This document shows positions 1 through 9,263 of a DNA stretch of 64,000 bases, in pieces. The position numbers and the translations under genes are program-made. The notes beneath the pieces were generated by a model. The model was given only the letters and a program-made list of their open reading frames with translations, was not told the DNA's origin and ran no database searches. Location of the stretch: the NCBI RefSeq assembly GCF_001861355.1, contig NZ_MASN01000034.1, positions 62,001 through 126,000 of the forward strand, in the 5' to 3' direction. Source of the DNA: Natrialba sp. SSL1. Lineage in GTDB: Archaea > Halobacteriota > Halobacteria > Halobacteriales > Natrialbaceae. Position 1 is the first letter of the stretch. Each line of letters begins with the position of its first letter.

Positions 1-3000
1 GTGTTCCTTCTACCAACGTTGAGAGCGGTCTCGTAGCGCCGTCTTCGTATACAACAGATTCACCGTCATCACGAAGGATCACGATACCGTACGATGATCG
101 CTGATATCCTGGCACGGGTAATTCATCATCAGGGATGAATGGCTTCTTGATCCGAGTCCAGTCAGCCTCGAATGCATCTTTCGAGCCGTAGACGTGCTGC
201 TCCCCCTGCTCGTACACGACGTACTCATCCGCTGCGTGGTCGTAGCTGTAGATGGCAGGGAATCGGCCCTTCGACGCGTCCGCGAGCGTCGGGAGTCGAG
301 TGTACTCGATCCCATTGCCATCTCTGAGCACGAATTCGTCATCCTCACGCATCCAGACGGTTCGGCTTGAGTCCGTCTCACCAGTCGCGGGCCGGACGGC
401 AGTCACGCCACCTTGTTCGGTCGCTCCTCCGCTGAAGGTGATATGTCCGTCGTGGGTATAGAATCGGGTTTCACCACTTGCGAGCTGTTGAACCGGCGGT
501 GACAGAATCTGCTCAACTCGTTCAGCCCAGTAAGTTTCCGTATCGCCGGGGCGGACAACGAATAACGGAATGTGTTCAGCGTCCTGTGCTTTTCTGAGGT
601 TGGTAAGAACCTTCACCGGGTTCTCCGGTGTCGTGGTTTCGGCCTCGATAGCAAATGTTTCATCAAGATCGGGATGCGTTGCTTTCGCGTCTGGCCGTTC
701 GTTACCATCCTGCGTGAGAATCGTAACACGAAATTCGAGCGTCGTGAGTGCGGCCTCGATCTCCAGTAGCGCCGCATCGTGCGCCTCGCTTCCCGATGCT
801 CTCACGTCACCGGTGTCTGGCGCTGCTGCAGTCTCTCCGATGTCGGTCAGACGGACCAGGAGTTCGTCGGCGGCTGTATCGAGGTCGACATTGAGAAGCC
901 GTGATCGCTCCCGGATGTCCGCGAGCACATCGTAGTCTGGTGGATCACTATCTATTCCATCGAAGCATGCCCGCAGTTCGGCGTCGACGTCTTCGACGGC
1001 CACCCATCCATTCTCGTCGCGAACGCCATCTCGGAGTTGGATGATCCGAATCGTCTTCGCGAGCGCCTGATCGAGATCCTGATTTGCCGTGCCGAGGATC
1101 TCTTGTACTGCTTCGGGAGACCGTTCCGACGATGCGATTCCGGTTTCGGGTACACCGAACTCATCGCTCGTCTGCTCGTGAATGGTCGACAGCAACTCAT
1201 CAAAACGATCTTCTTCCGAGTCGGTCAACGGAGACTTGCTCTCGGGATGACCCGTAGGGATCGGCAACGGTTTCACGCTAAACGGATATGGGCCGGTTTC
1301 GCCGAACGTCGGACTCGGGAGCTGTGCGATCCACTCCCCGCGTGGCAGTGATCGAATCCGATTGGCGAACTCGGTCGGATCCATCTCCTCGTGAGCCATC
1401 GCCTTGGCCAGATCGCGGTCGACGTTGATCTTCCCGACAATCGGGCTGCCGATATCGTTCAGGACGTTCAGATACACTTTTCGCCCGCCTTCGGCTTCGA
1501 TCTGCTCCGGAAACTGCATCGACAATCCAACTGAAAGCCGGAAGCTCCGGCCCTTCTCGAGCAGATCGTTCATAATGTTGGAGACCACGACTGAGGCAGC
1601 CTCGTCGATGAGGAGGTTCACGACGTAGTCGTCCGGCTGCTGGTTCACCGCCCGCTTTTGCTCGCGGAGAGCGTCATCGAGGTTCGTAAGAATCACACCC
1701 GTCATGAGCCGTGCGGCTTCATTGCGGAGACCGCCAAGATCGAACAGAATGACCGTGTTCTCGTCGAGGGCGTCTCGGAAGTCGAACCGGGACTCGGTGT
1801 TGTTGAAGATCCGGCGCAGATGCGTATCCTGTGAGATATAGGCGAGACGATTCCCGACACCACCCATCACGTTCGCGAACGTATTCGGGTCGAGCTGCAG
1901 TTGACGGCGAATCGTCCGGCGGACTTCTTCGTCACTCGAGCGCGGCACTTCATCCTCTCGTGGATTTGGCGGTCCTGCCTGCCAGAGCTGGTCGACTATG
2001 TGCTCCAACTGCCGGTGTCCAAAGTAGTTCACGTCCTCTCGGTAGAGTCCATTCTCGCGGCCGTATTCCTCGTCGAACAGCACCTTGATCAGCGTCTGAA
2101 TTAGCGTCGGTGCGACCGTCGCGCGCTCGTATCGATCTTCTCCCATTACAAGCTTGAGGATCTCTTCGTAGTGGTCGGCCTTCCGCTGTACAGCGTCGGC
2201 ACGACGCAGTCCGTTTTCAAGTGAAGGTTTGAGATTGAAGAACGAAAACCCGGGGAGGATCTCCGGCATCGAGAAATGAATCACGTTCGATTCAAGGTCG
2301 GTCATGCCGAATCGGCGAGCGTGAGCGCGCATGTAATTCTCACTCATGCCGTCGCCCTTTGGATCGATCAGGATGACCGGACCATCTGTGTTCTCGTAGA
2401 GTGAGAGCAGATCGTTGATGAGCGCTTTCGATTTCCCTGCTCCCGTGGTGCCGAAGCGGCCATAGTGTGTCGGCAGTAAGTTCGCTGGAATATGGACTGG
2501 CACTTCTTCTGGGTTGCCGTTTTCATTAATGGCATAGCCGATTGCCATCCCCTCTCGAAACTGCTCCATTAGATCCGGATGCGGTCGCGGGAGTGGATTC
2601 CGAGACCGCTGCTCGGATCGCGTCCCACGACTTCCCTCGACACTCAGATCCTCGGAAGAGGGGACGACAGCGACGCTTGCAAGCTCATCGCCGTTCAATA
2701 CGAGGTCAGGTTTTCGTTTCCCACGCCCGGTGACAAGGTCGGTGTCAAGCACCTTCCGAAGGACCTTTTGAGCCCGTTTTTGCTTGGCTGTTTTCCTGAA
2801 GCCCTGTGATCTGAGTCGTGTACCATCGAGCCCATAGAACGGCCCGTCTAACGAATCCAGGGCCTGAGCGAGCTGATCAAGGCGCCTTTCGAGTCTTTCG
2901 GTTTCGTCATTTGAGGGGACAGCAATCGCGCGCAGGTTGACGGTGAATGTCCGTTTCGGATGTTTGGCATCGATCCGATCATAGCGGTTTTGCGCCGCAC

Positions 3001-3970
3001 TCCCGACGCGATGCCCACGCTTCTCGTCATCAGGGCGTTCTTCCATCTCGAACATTGGGCCGATGTACCGCTGTGCGAACGTATCCCGGCCTTCCATGAG
3101 ATCCTCTTTGCGAAGAGCGGCATCATCCGACCAATCCGGCTTTCGCGTCCAGACAACGTGGAATGCGATCGGATGCTCGGCTTCCGTGAGGTGATCGATG
3201 ATCACGGCGACCGATGAGCGGTCGGTCTCGTATTCGGTTGGATCTGGATCGTCGCTTGAGAACGATTTGATCGTCGTCATCCAGTCGCGTTTGCGTTCAG
3301 CAGTCCCGTACCACTGGACCCCAACAGGTTCGAGGTCAGCGACCGGTGGACGAGCAAGGACCGTTCCGTCTTCCGTTGCAGTCGGTCGTGGAATCGTGGT
3401 AAGTGGGTCATCCTTCGGGAGTGTCTCGGGACCATTGAGTTCGAACACTCCATCCTCGAGTTCGACATGCTGATCAGCGAGAGGTGAGCTGCATTTCCCT
3501 GTGTCCTGATCGAGGAGCGTCTCTCCTCCATCAGTTACTTCCATTTCGTCCTCTTCTGAGAGAGGCTGTATCTCATCCTCAGCAGGCTGGTAAAGTATGT
3601 TTCCGTGTTCAAGTTGTCCCCGGAACTCATCGTGGGTGAATTCAGTTGGTGGAATAAGCTTCTGCTCGAGATCGAAGGAACTGAGCGTCACATCGAACGT
3701 ATTCGGATAGATCGTGTTGAGCTGTTTTTCGAGCGTCTCGAGGTGGGCTGGCTGATTGATACCGTAATAGAATTCGACGGGTTCGTCTTTTCCCTCGCTG
3801 ATTGCGATGAACTCGAACGTTGGAGGGGATGTATCTACGAACGGATTCAGCCGCTTCGTGAATTCAGTTGCATTCGGGTTCTTCAACTTGTGCAGGCTTT
3901 CGAAAACCGCTGGCACCTCCGTCCGTCGAATCCCTTCAGATGTCGGAACGACACGAACATAGTCGCTCAT
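1..3970 (-). CDS. VirD4/TraG-like conjugative coupling ATPase (3' end outside window)
   Basis: An open frame runs from ATG at 3970 off the left edge (over 1320 codons, no stop in the window), so the C-terminus is missing. It carries a P-loop GTTGAGKSKAL with Lys513 and a Walker B LLIDEA with Asp789/Glu790, as in HerA/FtsK-type and TraG/VirD4 ATPases. Residues 1-500 are acidic and not recognised. The region after about 950 includes a stretch like a nuclease-type or accessory domain (DETFAIEAET near 1110). The start overlaps the stop of the VirB4-like gene (ATGA), so the two are translationally coupled. Inferred role: a membrane-associated motor that recruits and pumps DNA during conjugation. 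No clear N-terminal transmembrane segment is visible, so it could instead be a soluble HerA-like ATPase. Confidence 0.8.
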   Translation of the reverse strand, partial: MSDYVRVVPTSEGIRRTEVPAVFESLHKLKNPNATEFTKRLNPFVDTSPPTFEFIAISEGKDEPVEFYYGINQPAHLETLEKQLNTIYPNTFDVTLSSFDLEQKLIPPTEFTHDEFRGQLEHGNILYQPAEDEIQPLSEEDEMEVTDGGETLLDQDTGKCSSPLADQHVELEDGVFELNGPETLPKDDPLTTIPRPTATEDGTVLARPPVADLEPVGVQWYGTAERKRDWMTTIKSFSSDDPDPTEYETDRSSVAVIIDHLTEAEHPIAFHVVWTRKPDWSDDAALRKEDLMEGRDTFAQRYIGPMFEMEERPDDEKRGHRVGSAAQNRYDRIDAKHPKRTFTVNLRAIAVPSNDETERLERRLDQLAQALDSLDGPFYGLDGTRLRSQGFRKTAKQKRAQKVLRKVLDTDLVTGRGKRKPDLVLNGDELASVAVVPSSEDLSVEGSRGTRSEQRSRNPLPRPHPDLMEQFREGMAIGYAINENGNPEEVPVHIPANLLPTHYGRFGTTGAGKSKALINDLLSLYENTDGPVILIDPKGDGMSENYMRAHARRFGMTDLESNVIHFSMPEILPGFSFFNLKPSLENGLRRADAVQRKADHYEEILKLVMGEDRYERATVAPTLIQTLIKVLFDEEYGRENGLYREDVNYFGHRQLEHIVDQLWQAGPPNPREDEVPRSSDEEVRRTIRRQLQLDPNTFANVMGGVGNRLAYISQDTHLRRIFNNTESRFDFRDALDENTVILFDLGGLRNEAARLMTGVILTNLDDALREQKRAVNQQPDDYVVNLLIDEAASVVVSNIMNDLLEKGRSFRLSVGLSMQFPEQIEAEGGRKVYLNVLNDIGSPIVGKINVDRDLAKAMAHEEMDPTEFANRIRSLPRGEWIAQLPSPTFGETGPYPFSVKPLPIPTGHPESKSPLTDSEEDRFDELLSTIHEQTSDEFGVPETGIASSERSPEAVQEILGTANQDLDQALAKTIRIIQLRDGVRDENGWVAVEDVDAELRACFDGIDSDPPDYDVLADIRERSRLLNVDLDTAADELLVRLTDIGETAAAPDTGDVRASGSEAHDAALLEIEAALTTLEFRVTILTQDGNERPDAKATHPDLDETFAIEAETTTPENPVKVLTNLRKAQDAEHIPLFVVRPGDTETYWAERVEQILSPPVQQLASGETRFYTHDGHITFSGGATEQGGVTAVRPATGETDSSRTVWMREDDEFVLRDGNGIEYTRLPTLADASKGRFPAIYSYDHAADEYVVYEQGEQHVYGSKDAFEADWTRIKKPFIPDDELPVPGYQRSSYGIVILRDDGESVVYEDGATRPLSTLVEGT

Positions 3971-6168
3971 CGGCCGTCTTCACCTCCGTCAGCGGAGCCA
4001 CCATCAGATCGAGTCGATGCCTCGGTCGGTGAATCCAAATCGTTCGTTCGCGCTGTTGTCTTGTCCTCGGTATCAGAGTATTCAACCACCTGGTCATCGA
4101 TTGACTGATCAGCACCAGGGAGATCGGCACGAGACTGTTCTTTTGCATCGAAGTCGATCACCTGTTTTTCCTTCTCCATTGCCCGTACTTCGATTCCGCG
4201 CCACTCCCCGTCGACACCGACTAACGCCTCAGAATATCCCGTCTCCTCGTTACCGGGGACGGCGTCTTGGACGAAGCGCATCTGTGCCGAGTTCAAGCCG
4301 AACTCATCGGCCCACTGCGTATCCATTCCGTCGAGATGGTGGAACTGCTTGATCGCACACTGGTCGAGGATTGCTTCGGCTTCGGCGTGCTGGAAGAACT
4401 CGTCGACGGTCTGGGTGACCATCCGGATCGACAGATTGTGGTGGCGGTGATGACGGAACACGATCTCGAGATACTCGAGACTCGCCGCATCCTGCATCAG
4501 GTATCGAGCTTCATCAATGACGAAGACGACCTCCTTGTCGGTTTCCTTCGCCCGCTCGTACACCAACGTGATCAGGAGCTGCATGACGAGACTCGTACTC
4601 CCGCCGAGACTGCCCTCTTGCTGGGCAAGATCGAGATAGATCACTTTTTCGTCGCGAATGTCGAACTCCGTCGGTTGACCGAGATTCTCATACCGACCAC
4701 CGTCAGCGAACGGTCGAAGCTGGTCGATCAGCCACGTTGCATCGGACTGGATCTTTCCCGCTTCTTCGTCAGTCCGGACGACGAATTCTTCCTGATCATT
4801 GACCATCTCCTCGAGGATATCAAGGACGTCTCGTAGCGTCGGACTTTCATTATGATGCGTCGTGATATCGTCAGTGATCCCGTTGCGACTGTAGGCCGTT
4901 TCGATCGCGTTTTCCAGCGTCGTTCGTTTATCGCCAAGCCGAATCCCACGGAGAGCAAAGTAGTTCGACAGGAAGCTCATGACGCTGTCGAGTTTCTCGC
5001 GATAGGGACTGGCGTCCTCGCCCATCGCCCGCTGGACACGCTCGGGCGTGGGCTTGATCTCGAGCGGATTCAGCCCCATATTTCCACCGACAGTAACCCG
5101 CGTTCCGCCGAGAGCCTCGGCGACGCCTGCCCAGTTGTTCAGCGGCTCGAGAATGATCCCGATGCGGTCTTCGCTTTGTTCGATCGAGCGGATAAAGTTC
5201 TGCTTCGCACCGAACGATTTGCCAGAGCCGGGATCACCGATCGTGAACATTGCATAGCCGTTCTCACGAGCGAACGGATCGATCACGACTGGACTATCGT
5301 TCTTCCAGTGCACGCCGAACTCGACACCGTCATCCTCGAGAATCGTCGCATTGTGTGGTGAAGCAAGTAACGCACCGACACTGCCACCGAGGGCGATAGC
5401 TTCCCGACCGAAGGGATTCGAACCGATCGGTGCAGCCGCCTGGATGGCGAGATCTTGCTTACAGATCGCTGTCTTTGGTGAGAGGCCAGCTGGCTGCTCG
5501 CGCAGCCGACTTCGAACCGTTTGGACAGACTCTCGAAGCTCTTCTTCGGTATCTGCCCGAACTGTGATGAACATCCCCTGATCGAACACGCGGCTACCAT
5601 CCTCGACAGCAGTGTACGTCGACACAGCCTCGTTGGCCCGCTCCTGGAGGTACGCGCCCCGAACGCTTCGCTCGAGGTCGGCATCGACCTGCAGGTCGTC
5701 AGCGACGCGCTGAAGCTCATCGCGTGCCTTTTGCTGGTTCTTCGGCGTCATGTGGACGGTCAGGTCGAACTCGACGTCGGTCAGCTCGAACAGCTCGTTC
5801 AGGTAACCGTCCTTCGGATAGTCAGGGTAGTCAGCGATGTACAGCGTCGACGTCCACTGGTTATCGATCTCAGCAGTTCGTGTCCCCCAGCCGACCACAG
5901 CTGGTGCGATCATGCTCTTGTGGCGTTCGGCGATGTCGTCGAGGATGCGCCCCTCGACTTCGCCTGCCTCGAGCGTTTCCTCGTCGAGCAGCTCGGAGAG
6001 TTCGACCTCGTCTTCGTCCTCCTGCCAGTCACGATAGGCCGAGATGCCGATTCCAACGAGCGCACCCAGCACACCAAGTCCAACAATGGCGTGCATCCAA
6101 GTGAGGTCGTTCAAGAGTTGTCCGACCGCCTCTATCGTCTGGAGTGGGATGACCACGTTACTCATCAT
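3967..6168 (-). CDS. VirB4/TraC-like type IV secretion ATPase
   Basis: This 733-residue protein has one predicted transmembrane helix near residues 25-45 (AIVGLGVLGALVGIGISAY). A P-loop GDPGSGKSFG has Lys317, and a Walker B VVFVIDEARYL has Asp552/Glu553. This is the VirB4/TrbE/TraC layout: a variable N-terminal half followed by a RecA-like motor. The frame is open further upstream to 6228. I chose 6168 because GGAGGGA sits just before that ATG and the start overlaps the upstream stop at 6158-6160 only slightly. The gene is coupled by ATGA overlap to the downstream coupling ATPase. VirB4 proteins energise assembly of the secretion channel or pilus at the membrane. The family call is firm; the substrate is inferred from context. 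Confidence 0.88.
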   Translation of the reverse strand: MMSNVVIPLQTIEAVGQLLNDLTWMHAIVGLGVLGALVGIGISAYRDWQEDEDEVELSELLDEETLEAGEVEGRILDDIAERHKSMIAPAVVGWGTRTAEIDNQWTSTLYIADYPDYPKDGYLNELFELTDVEFDLTVHMTPKNQQKARDELQRVADDLQVDADLERSVRGAYLQERANEAVSTYTAVEDGSRVFDQGMFITVRADTEEELRESVQTVRSRLREQPAGLSPKTAICKQDLAIQAAAPIGSNPFGREAIALGGSVGALLASPHNATILEDDGVEFGVHWKNDSPVVIDPFARENGYAMFTIGDPGSGKSFGAKQNFIRSIEQSEDRIGIILEPLNNWAGVAEALGGTRVTVGGNMGLNPLEIKPTPERVQRAMGEDASPYREKLDSVMSFLSNYFALRGIRLGDKRTTLENAIETAYSRNGITDDITTHHNESPTLRDVLDILEEMVNDQEEFVVRTDEEAGKIQSDATWLIDQLRPFADGGRYENLGQPTEFDIRDEKVIYLDLAQQEGSLGGSTSLVMQLLITLVYERAKETDKEVVFVIDEARYLMQDAASLEYLEIVFRHHRHHNLSIRMVTQTVDEFFQHAEAEAILDQCAIKQFHHLDGMDTQWADEFGLNSAQMRFVQDAVPGNEETGYSEALVGVDGEWRGIEVRAMEKEKQVIDFDAKEQSRADLPGADQSIDDQVVEYSDTEDKTTARTNDLDSPTEASTRSDGGSADGGEDGR

Positions 6169-7276
6169 CGTCCCTCCGTGAATGGCCGAGAATTGGCTGC
6201 TCGCGGATTGCATCGCCAGCGTCGTCATACTCGTGCTCTTCCCCTGCCCAGAAGTCCATTGCGAGCACGAACAGTTCGACCGTGGTTAGCCGCCGAGCGG
6301 ACCAACCGGATTGCTTCTGGACGAGTTCGGTCTGGACAGCTCGACAGCGTCGATCCAGCTTCTCGAACATCTTTGCGCGGAGTTCGGCGTCATTGAGGTC
6401 CTCCCGACGAGTCACGAAGGGGTTGAATAGAAAGCCGATCACTGGAAGGTCAGTCAACTTCTCGGCAGGTGATTGCTCGTCGCGATACCGACTATAGACT
6501 TCAAACGGACTCACTTGGACGCCAACGAAGTATCGAAGCTGTTGCGTTCCCTCGAGATCGCGTGGGCGTTGCTCACGATATTCACTCAGTAGTTCCTCGA
6601 AGACCGGGTTCTCTGTAACGTCGTCATCTGTGAGTCGCTCCTCGATCTGGTCAATGAGATTCTCAACTGGAAACGAACGGGTCGTGGCGTGGAATTTGAT
6701 CCGATAATCGAGTTCCGTGTTCGCGAACTCGGCCCCGATGCTCTGTGCATTCGCCCAGTCGCCGGACATCGCGAAGTCCATGTTCCCCGGATTGATCTCG
6801 AGAAGCGCTTCCATCGAGCCATCAGTGCGCTGAATCGTCCGTGCCCCTGGCCACGCACGTTCGATGTTCGTGAGGTCTTGGGTTCGTTCGTCGGGCGCAA
6901 ATGGCGTGTAGTTGATCAGCCCGTCCTTGTTTCGCGTTGCATCTCGCTGCTCGCGTTCATGAGCCGTTTCATCTGGAACGTTGAGCGTTACTCGTGGTCG
7001 CTTGCAGTAGTACCGATACACGTCTGAAAGCCACGTTGACGCTGGGAGATGACTCGGACTTGCGTAGACCGCAGCAACACCGAGCACGACACCGGTGAGG
7101 ACAAGTGGCAGGACGAGTGTGTCGATCCCGCTCATCCCTCCGAGTAACAGGCCGGTGATCGGGAACCCGAGTAAGACGTAGACATCGCCTTCAGCGACGT
7201 TGATAATCGGAACCCGATTCTCCTCGCCGAGTTCGTCCATGATACGCCGTGACGCCGGTCGTTGATCAGCTCCCAT
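6158..7276 (-). CDS. Two-helix membrane protein of the conjugation-like operon
   Basis: This 372-residue protein has two predicted transmembrane helices at about 30-50 and 55-75 (VYVLLGFPITGLLLGGM and VLPLVLTGVVLGVAAVY). A basic turn follows (YRYYCKRPRV), then a roughly 290-residue hydrophilic domain. The layout resembles VirB3/PrgI-type partners that precede or fuse with VirB4, and the gene lies directly upstream of the VirB4-like gene with an 11-bp overlap. It starts two bases after the VirB6-like stop; an internal Met at 7240 is an alternative start. I do not recognise a named family. The proposed role as inner-membrane partner of the VirB4 ATPase is inferred from order and topology only. 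Confidence 0.75.
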   Translation of the reverse strand: MGADQRPASRRIMDELGEENRVPIINVAEGDVYVLLGFPITGLLLGGMSGIDTLVLPLVLTGVVLGVAAVYASPSHLPASTWLSDVYRYYCKRPRVTLNVPDETAHEREQRDATRNKDGLINYTPFAPDERTQDLTNIERAWPGARTIQRTDGSMEALLEINPGNMDFAMSGDWANAQSIGAEFANTELDYRIKFHATTRSFPVENLIDQIEERLTDDDVTENPVFEELLSEYREQRPRDLEGTQQLRYFVGVQVSPFEVYSRYRDEQSPAEKLTDLPVIGFLFNPFVTRREDLNDAELRAKMFEKLDRRCRAVQTELVQKQSGWSARRLTTVELFVLAMDFWAGEEHEYDDAGDAIREQPILGHSRRDDDE

Positions 7277-7278
7277 AA

Positions 7279-8445
7279 TTAGTAGTACCCCGGATCGTTC
7301 TCGGTTCGTCGGTAGGACGGAACACCCTGTTGTCCGTGGGCGTCGGTCACTACGTTATCGTGCTTCGTACCGCCGTTGTTGCCTCCACGGTTGTTCCTGC
7401 CGCTACCCCCATCGGTACTGTATCCACCTCTTCTTGACCCTAGTCGCTGTGCTGCGGCATGCCCAGCAGCGGCCTTCGGTCCCCAGCGGGCAGCCGTCGT
7501 CGCTGCAGCAGGACCAGCAATGGTCGCGGCACCAGCGACAGTCCCAGCAGTGACCGCGGCCTTGGTGGTCCCACCGATGACTTTCGCCGTGATCGGGCTC
7601 GCGTATTTGAACATCTTCCAGATGATGAGTAACGAGAGCACGGGGAGCGACGCGGCAACGAGGTAGCTCAGGAACGCGCTGTCTGGTGCAACGGCGGCGT
7701 CCGTTCCCTCACTGAATAGCAGTTCATATCCTTTGAAGAAAACTGCCACCGGGAGTGGCAAAATCGCGAGTGGGACGAACTTCATACAGACGGTTTTCGC
7801 GACGCGTGAAACGATCGGCAATCCTCCGAAAGCGATTGCAATCCCGATCGGCATTGCATACAGATAGACGTACAGCAGGATCTCCCGAATGAAAAACAGT
7901 GCCTGCAATACCCACATCGCAAAGCCGCCAATCATCGCCATCAATAGTGCAAGCGCAGGATTCGTAATTGATACTGCGAGAAAGTCGGTCATCACATCCA
8001 TGAGTGTGTCAAACCCGGGGATGAGTGCGATAGTGAACCCATTAACAAGATATAGTGAGAGTACCGCAACCCAGTACCAGGTCACGATCAGAAATGCACC
8101 AGTCCACGAGCTGCGTCGAGCCTTCCGTGCCTCGTAGGAACTCCCGAAATTGAAAATGCGGATCGTGTGACGCCCCTGTACGCAGATTACGAGTAACAGA
8201 AGGGCTAACAGCATGATCTCGCCAGCTACCAATGCATCATGGAGATCGGTCCACGGTTCGTTCTGTGGAGTGCCGAAGACGAACGTATCGCCAGTCTCAG
8301 GGACTGGCGTTCCCAACAGTTCCTCGGTTACCTCCTCATAGCCCTCAGTAAGTCCCTGCTGGAACCATTCGATTACCGTCTCGACAGCGTCCTCAAACCA
8401 CTCACGACCGATCTCGACGAGAGAGAAGGAGAGGACAACGTTCAT
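7279..8445 (-). CDS. Polytopic VirB6/TrbL-like membrane protein
   Basis: This 388-residue protein has about six to seven hydrophobic helices between residues 70 and 290 (for example LLALLLLVICV, FLIVTWYWVAVLSLYLV, ALLMAMIGGFAMWVL). An Ala/Gly-rich amphipathic stretch at 295-340 is followed by a polar Gly/Asn-rich tail. VirB6/TrbL proteins of type IV secretion systems have this plan: several helices, then an Ala/Gly-rich C-terminal region. The start overlaps the stop of the lipoprotein gene (ATGA). It would form part of the DNA translocation channel in the cytoplasmic membrane. Sequence identity to bacterial VirB6 is not obvious; the call rests on topology and operon position. Confidence 0.72.
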   Translation of the reverse strand: MNVVLSFSLVEIGREWFEDAVETVIEWFQQGLTEGYEEVTEELLGTPVPETGDTFVFGTPQNEPWTDLHDALVAGEIMLLALLLLVICVQGRHTIRIFNFGSSYEARKARRSSWTGAFLIVTWYWVAVLSLYLVNGFTIALIPGFDTLMDVMTDFLAVSITNPALALLMAMIGGFAMWVLQALFFIREILLYVYLYAMPIGIAIAFGGLPIVSRVAKTVCMKFVPLAILPLPVAVFFKGYELLFSEGTDAAVAPDSAFLSYLVAASLPVLSLLIIWKMFKYASPITAKVIGGTTKAAVTAGTVAGAATIAGPAAATTAARWGPKAAAGHAAAQRLGSRRGGYSTDGGSGRNNRGGNNGGTKHDNVVTDAHGQQGVPSYRRTENDPGYY

Positions 8446-9263
8446 TGAACCTCCTCGATTTCGATGTCACACTCGACCAAATCGTCACCAGTATATGCGA
8501 CTTCGTACGCTCCAGTGGGGGACTCATCTTGTACAGTCGTTTCGACGGTCGTCTCAAACTCCCCGTATTCTGTCTCCGGTGAACAGGAGACATTTCCGGT
8601 TGCCGAGGTGAACGGTTGTGAGTAGCTGTAGATCGTAACCGTTTCACCGGGTGGAAGCACGACGGCATCTGCGTATCCACCCAGATCGCTCTCGGTATCG
8701 TAGATCCCACTTTCCTCGAAGTCGTCTGAAGTCGGCCCCGGTATGTCACCGGCGAAGACAAGCCTCACAGCAGCATCCGGCCCTGTTCCGTCATTCTCGA
8801 GTGTCAGGATCGTCTCGGTTCGGGTTCGACGATCACCTGCATCCTCGTACATCTCGTCGGGATAATTTCGCCCCAGTCGGAGGTCTACGAGCTGAACATC
8901 TGGCTCGATTGTAATCGATGTCGATGCCTGCTCCTCACCGTCAGATCCGCCCAGCACTTCGTACTCACCTGGCGAGTAGTCAGTATTGAGGGCGAATGTT
9001 TCACGACGGACACCAGCGGACAGTGTAGTATCTGCAAAGAGCTCGCCGTTCGGCTGAATGACCGACAGCTTATCGAGTGTGTGCTCATCGTCGAGCTCGA
9101 CGATGAGATCGGTCTCTTCAACAGTGACAGACTCGAATACGTCATTCTCATCAGTACCGTTCTCGCTTCCGTTTGAAGCGATACAACCGGCGATGCTGGT
9201 GATCGTACCGATGGCGATACTTCCGAGGAACGTCCGTCTGGTGGGGGTGTTGATTCGTGTCAT
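8442..9263 (-). CDS. Tat lipoprotein of the conjugation-like operon
   Basis: The 273-residue product starts with a twin-arginine signal (TPTRRTFLGS) and a lipobox ending IAGC, so it should be exported folded and lipid-anchored outside the membrane. The frame continues upstream to 9401, but the signal peptide and a GGAGG about 10 nt before the ATG at 9263 fix the start. That ATG also overlaps the stop of the previous gene. The mature part is acidic and beta-rich in appearance, with no family that I recognise. Its position between the large secreted protein and the VirB6-like gene suggests an extracellular component of the transfer apparatus. Confidence 0.8.
   Translation of the reverse strand: MTRINTPTRRTFLGSIAIGTITSIAGCIASNGSENGTDENDVFESVTVEETDLIVELDDEHTLDKLSVIQPNGELFADTTLSAGVRRETFALNTDYSPGEYEVLGGSDGEEQASTSITIEPDVQLVDLRLGRNYPDEMYEDAGDRRTRTETILTLENDGTGPDAAVRLVFAGDIPGPTSDDFEESGIYDTESDLGGYADAVVLPPGETVTIYSYSQPFTSATGNVSCSPETEYGEFETTVETTVQDESPTGAYEVAYTGDDLVECDIEIEEVQ

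Noticed and set aside
4267-5361. Plus-strand frames of 189 and 169 codons
   Set aside because: Both are antisense to the VirB4 ATPase core and show no domain or ribosome site.
5521-6396. Plus-strand frame of 291 codons
   Set aside because: It lies wholly opposite the VirB4-like and two-helix genes, whose motifs and overlaps are convincing; the plus frame has no motif and is a codon-bias shadow.
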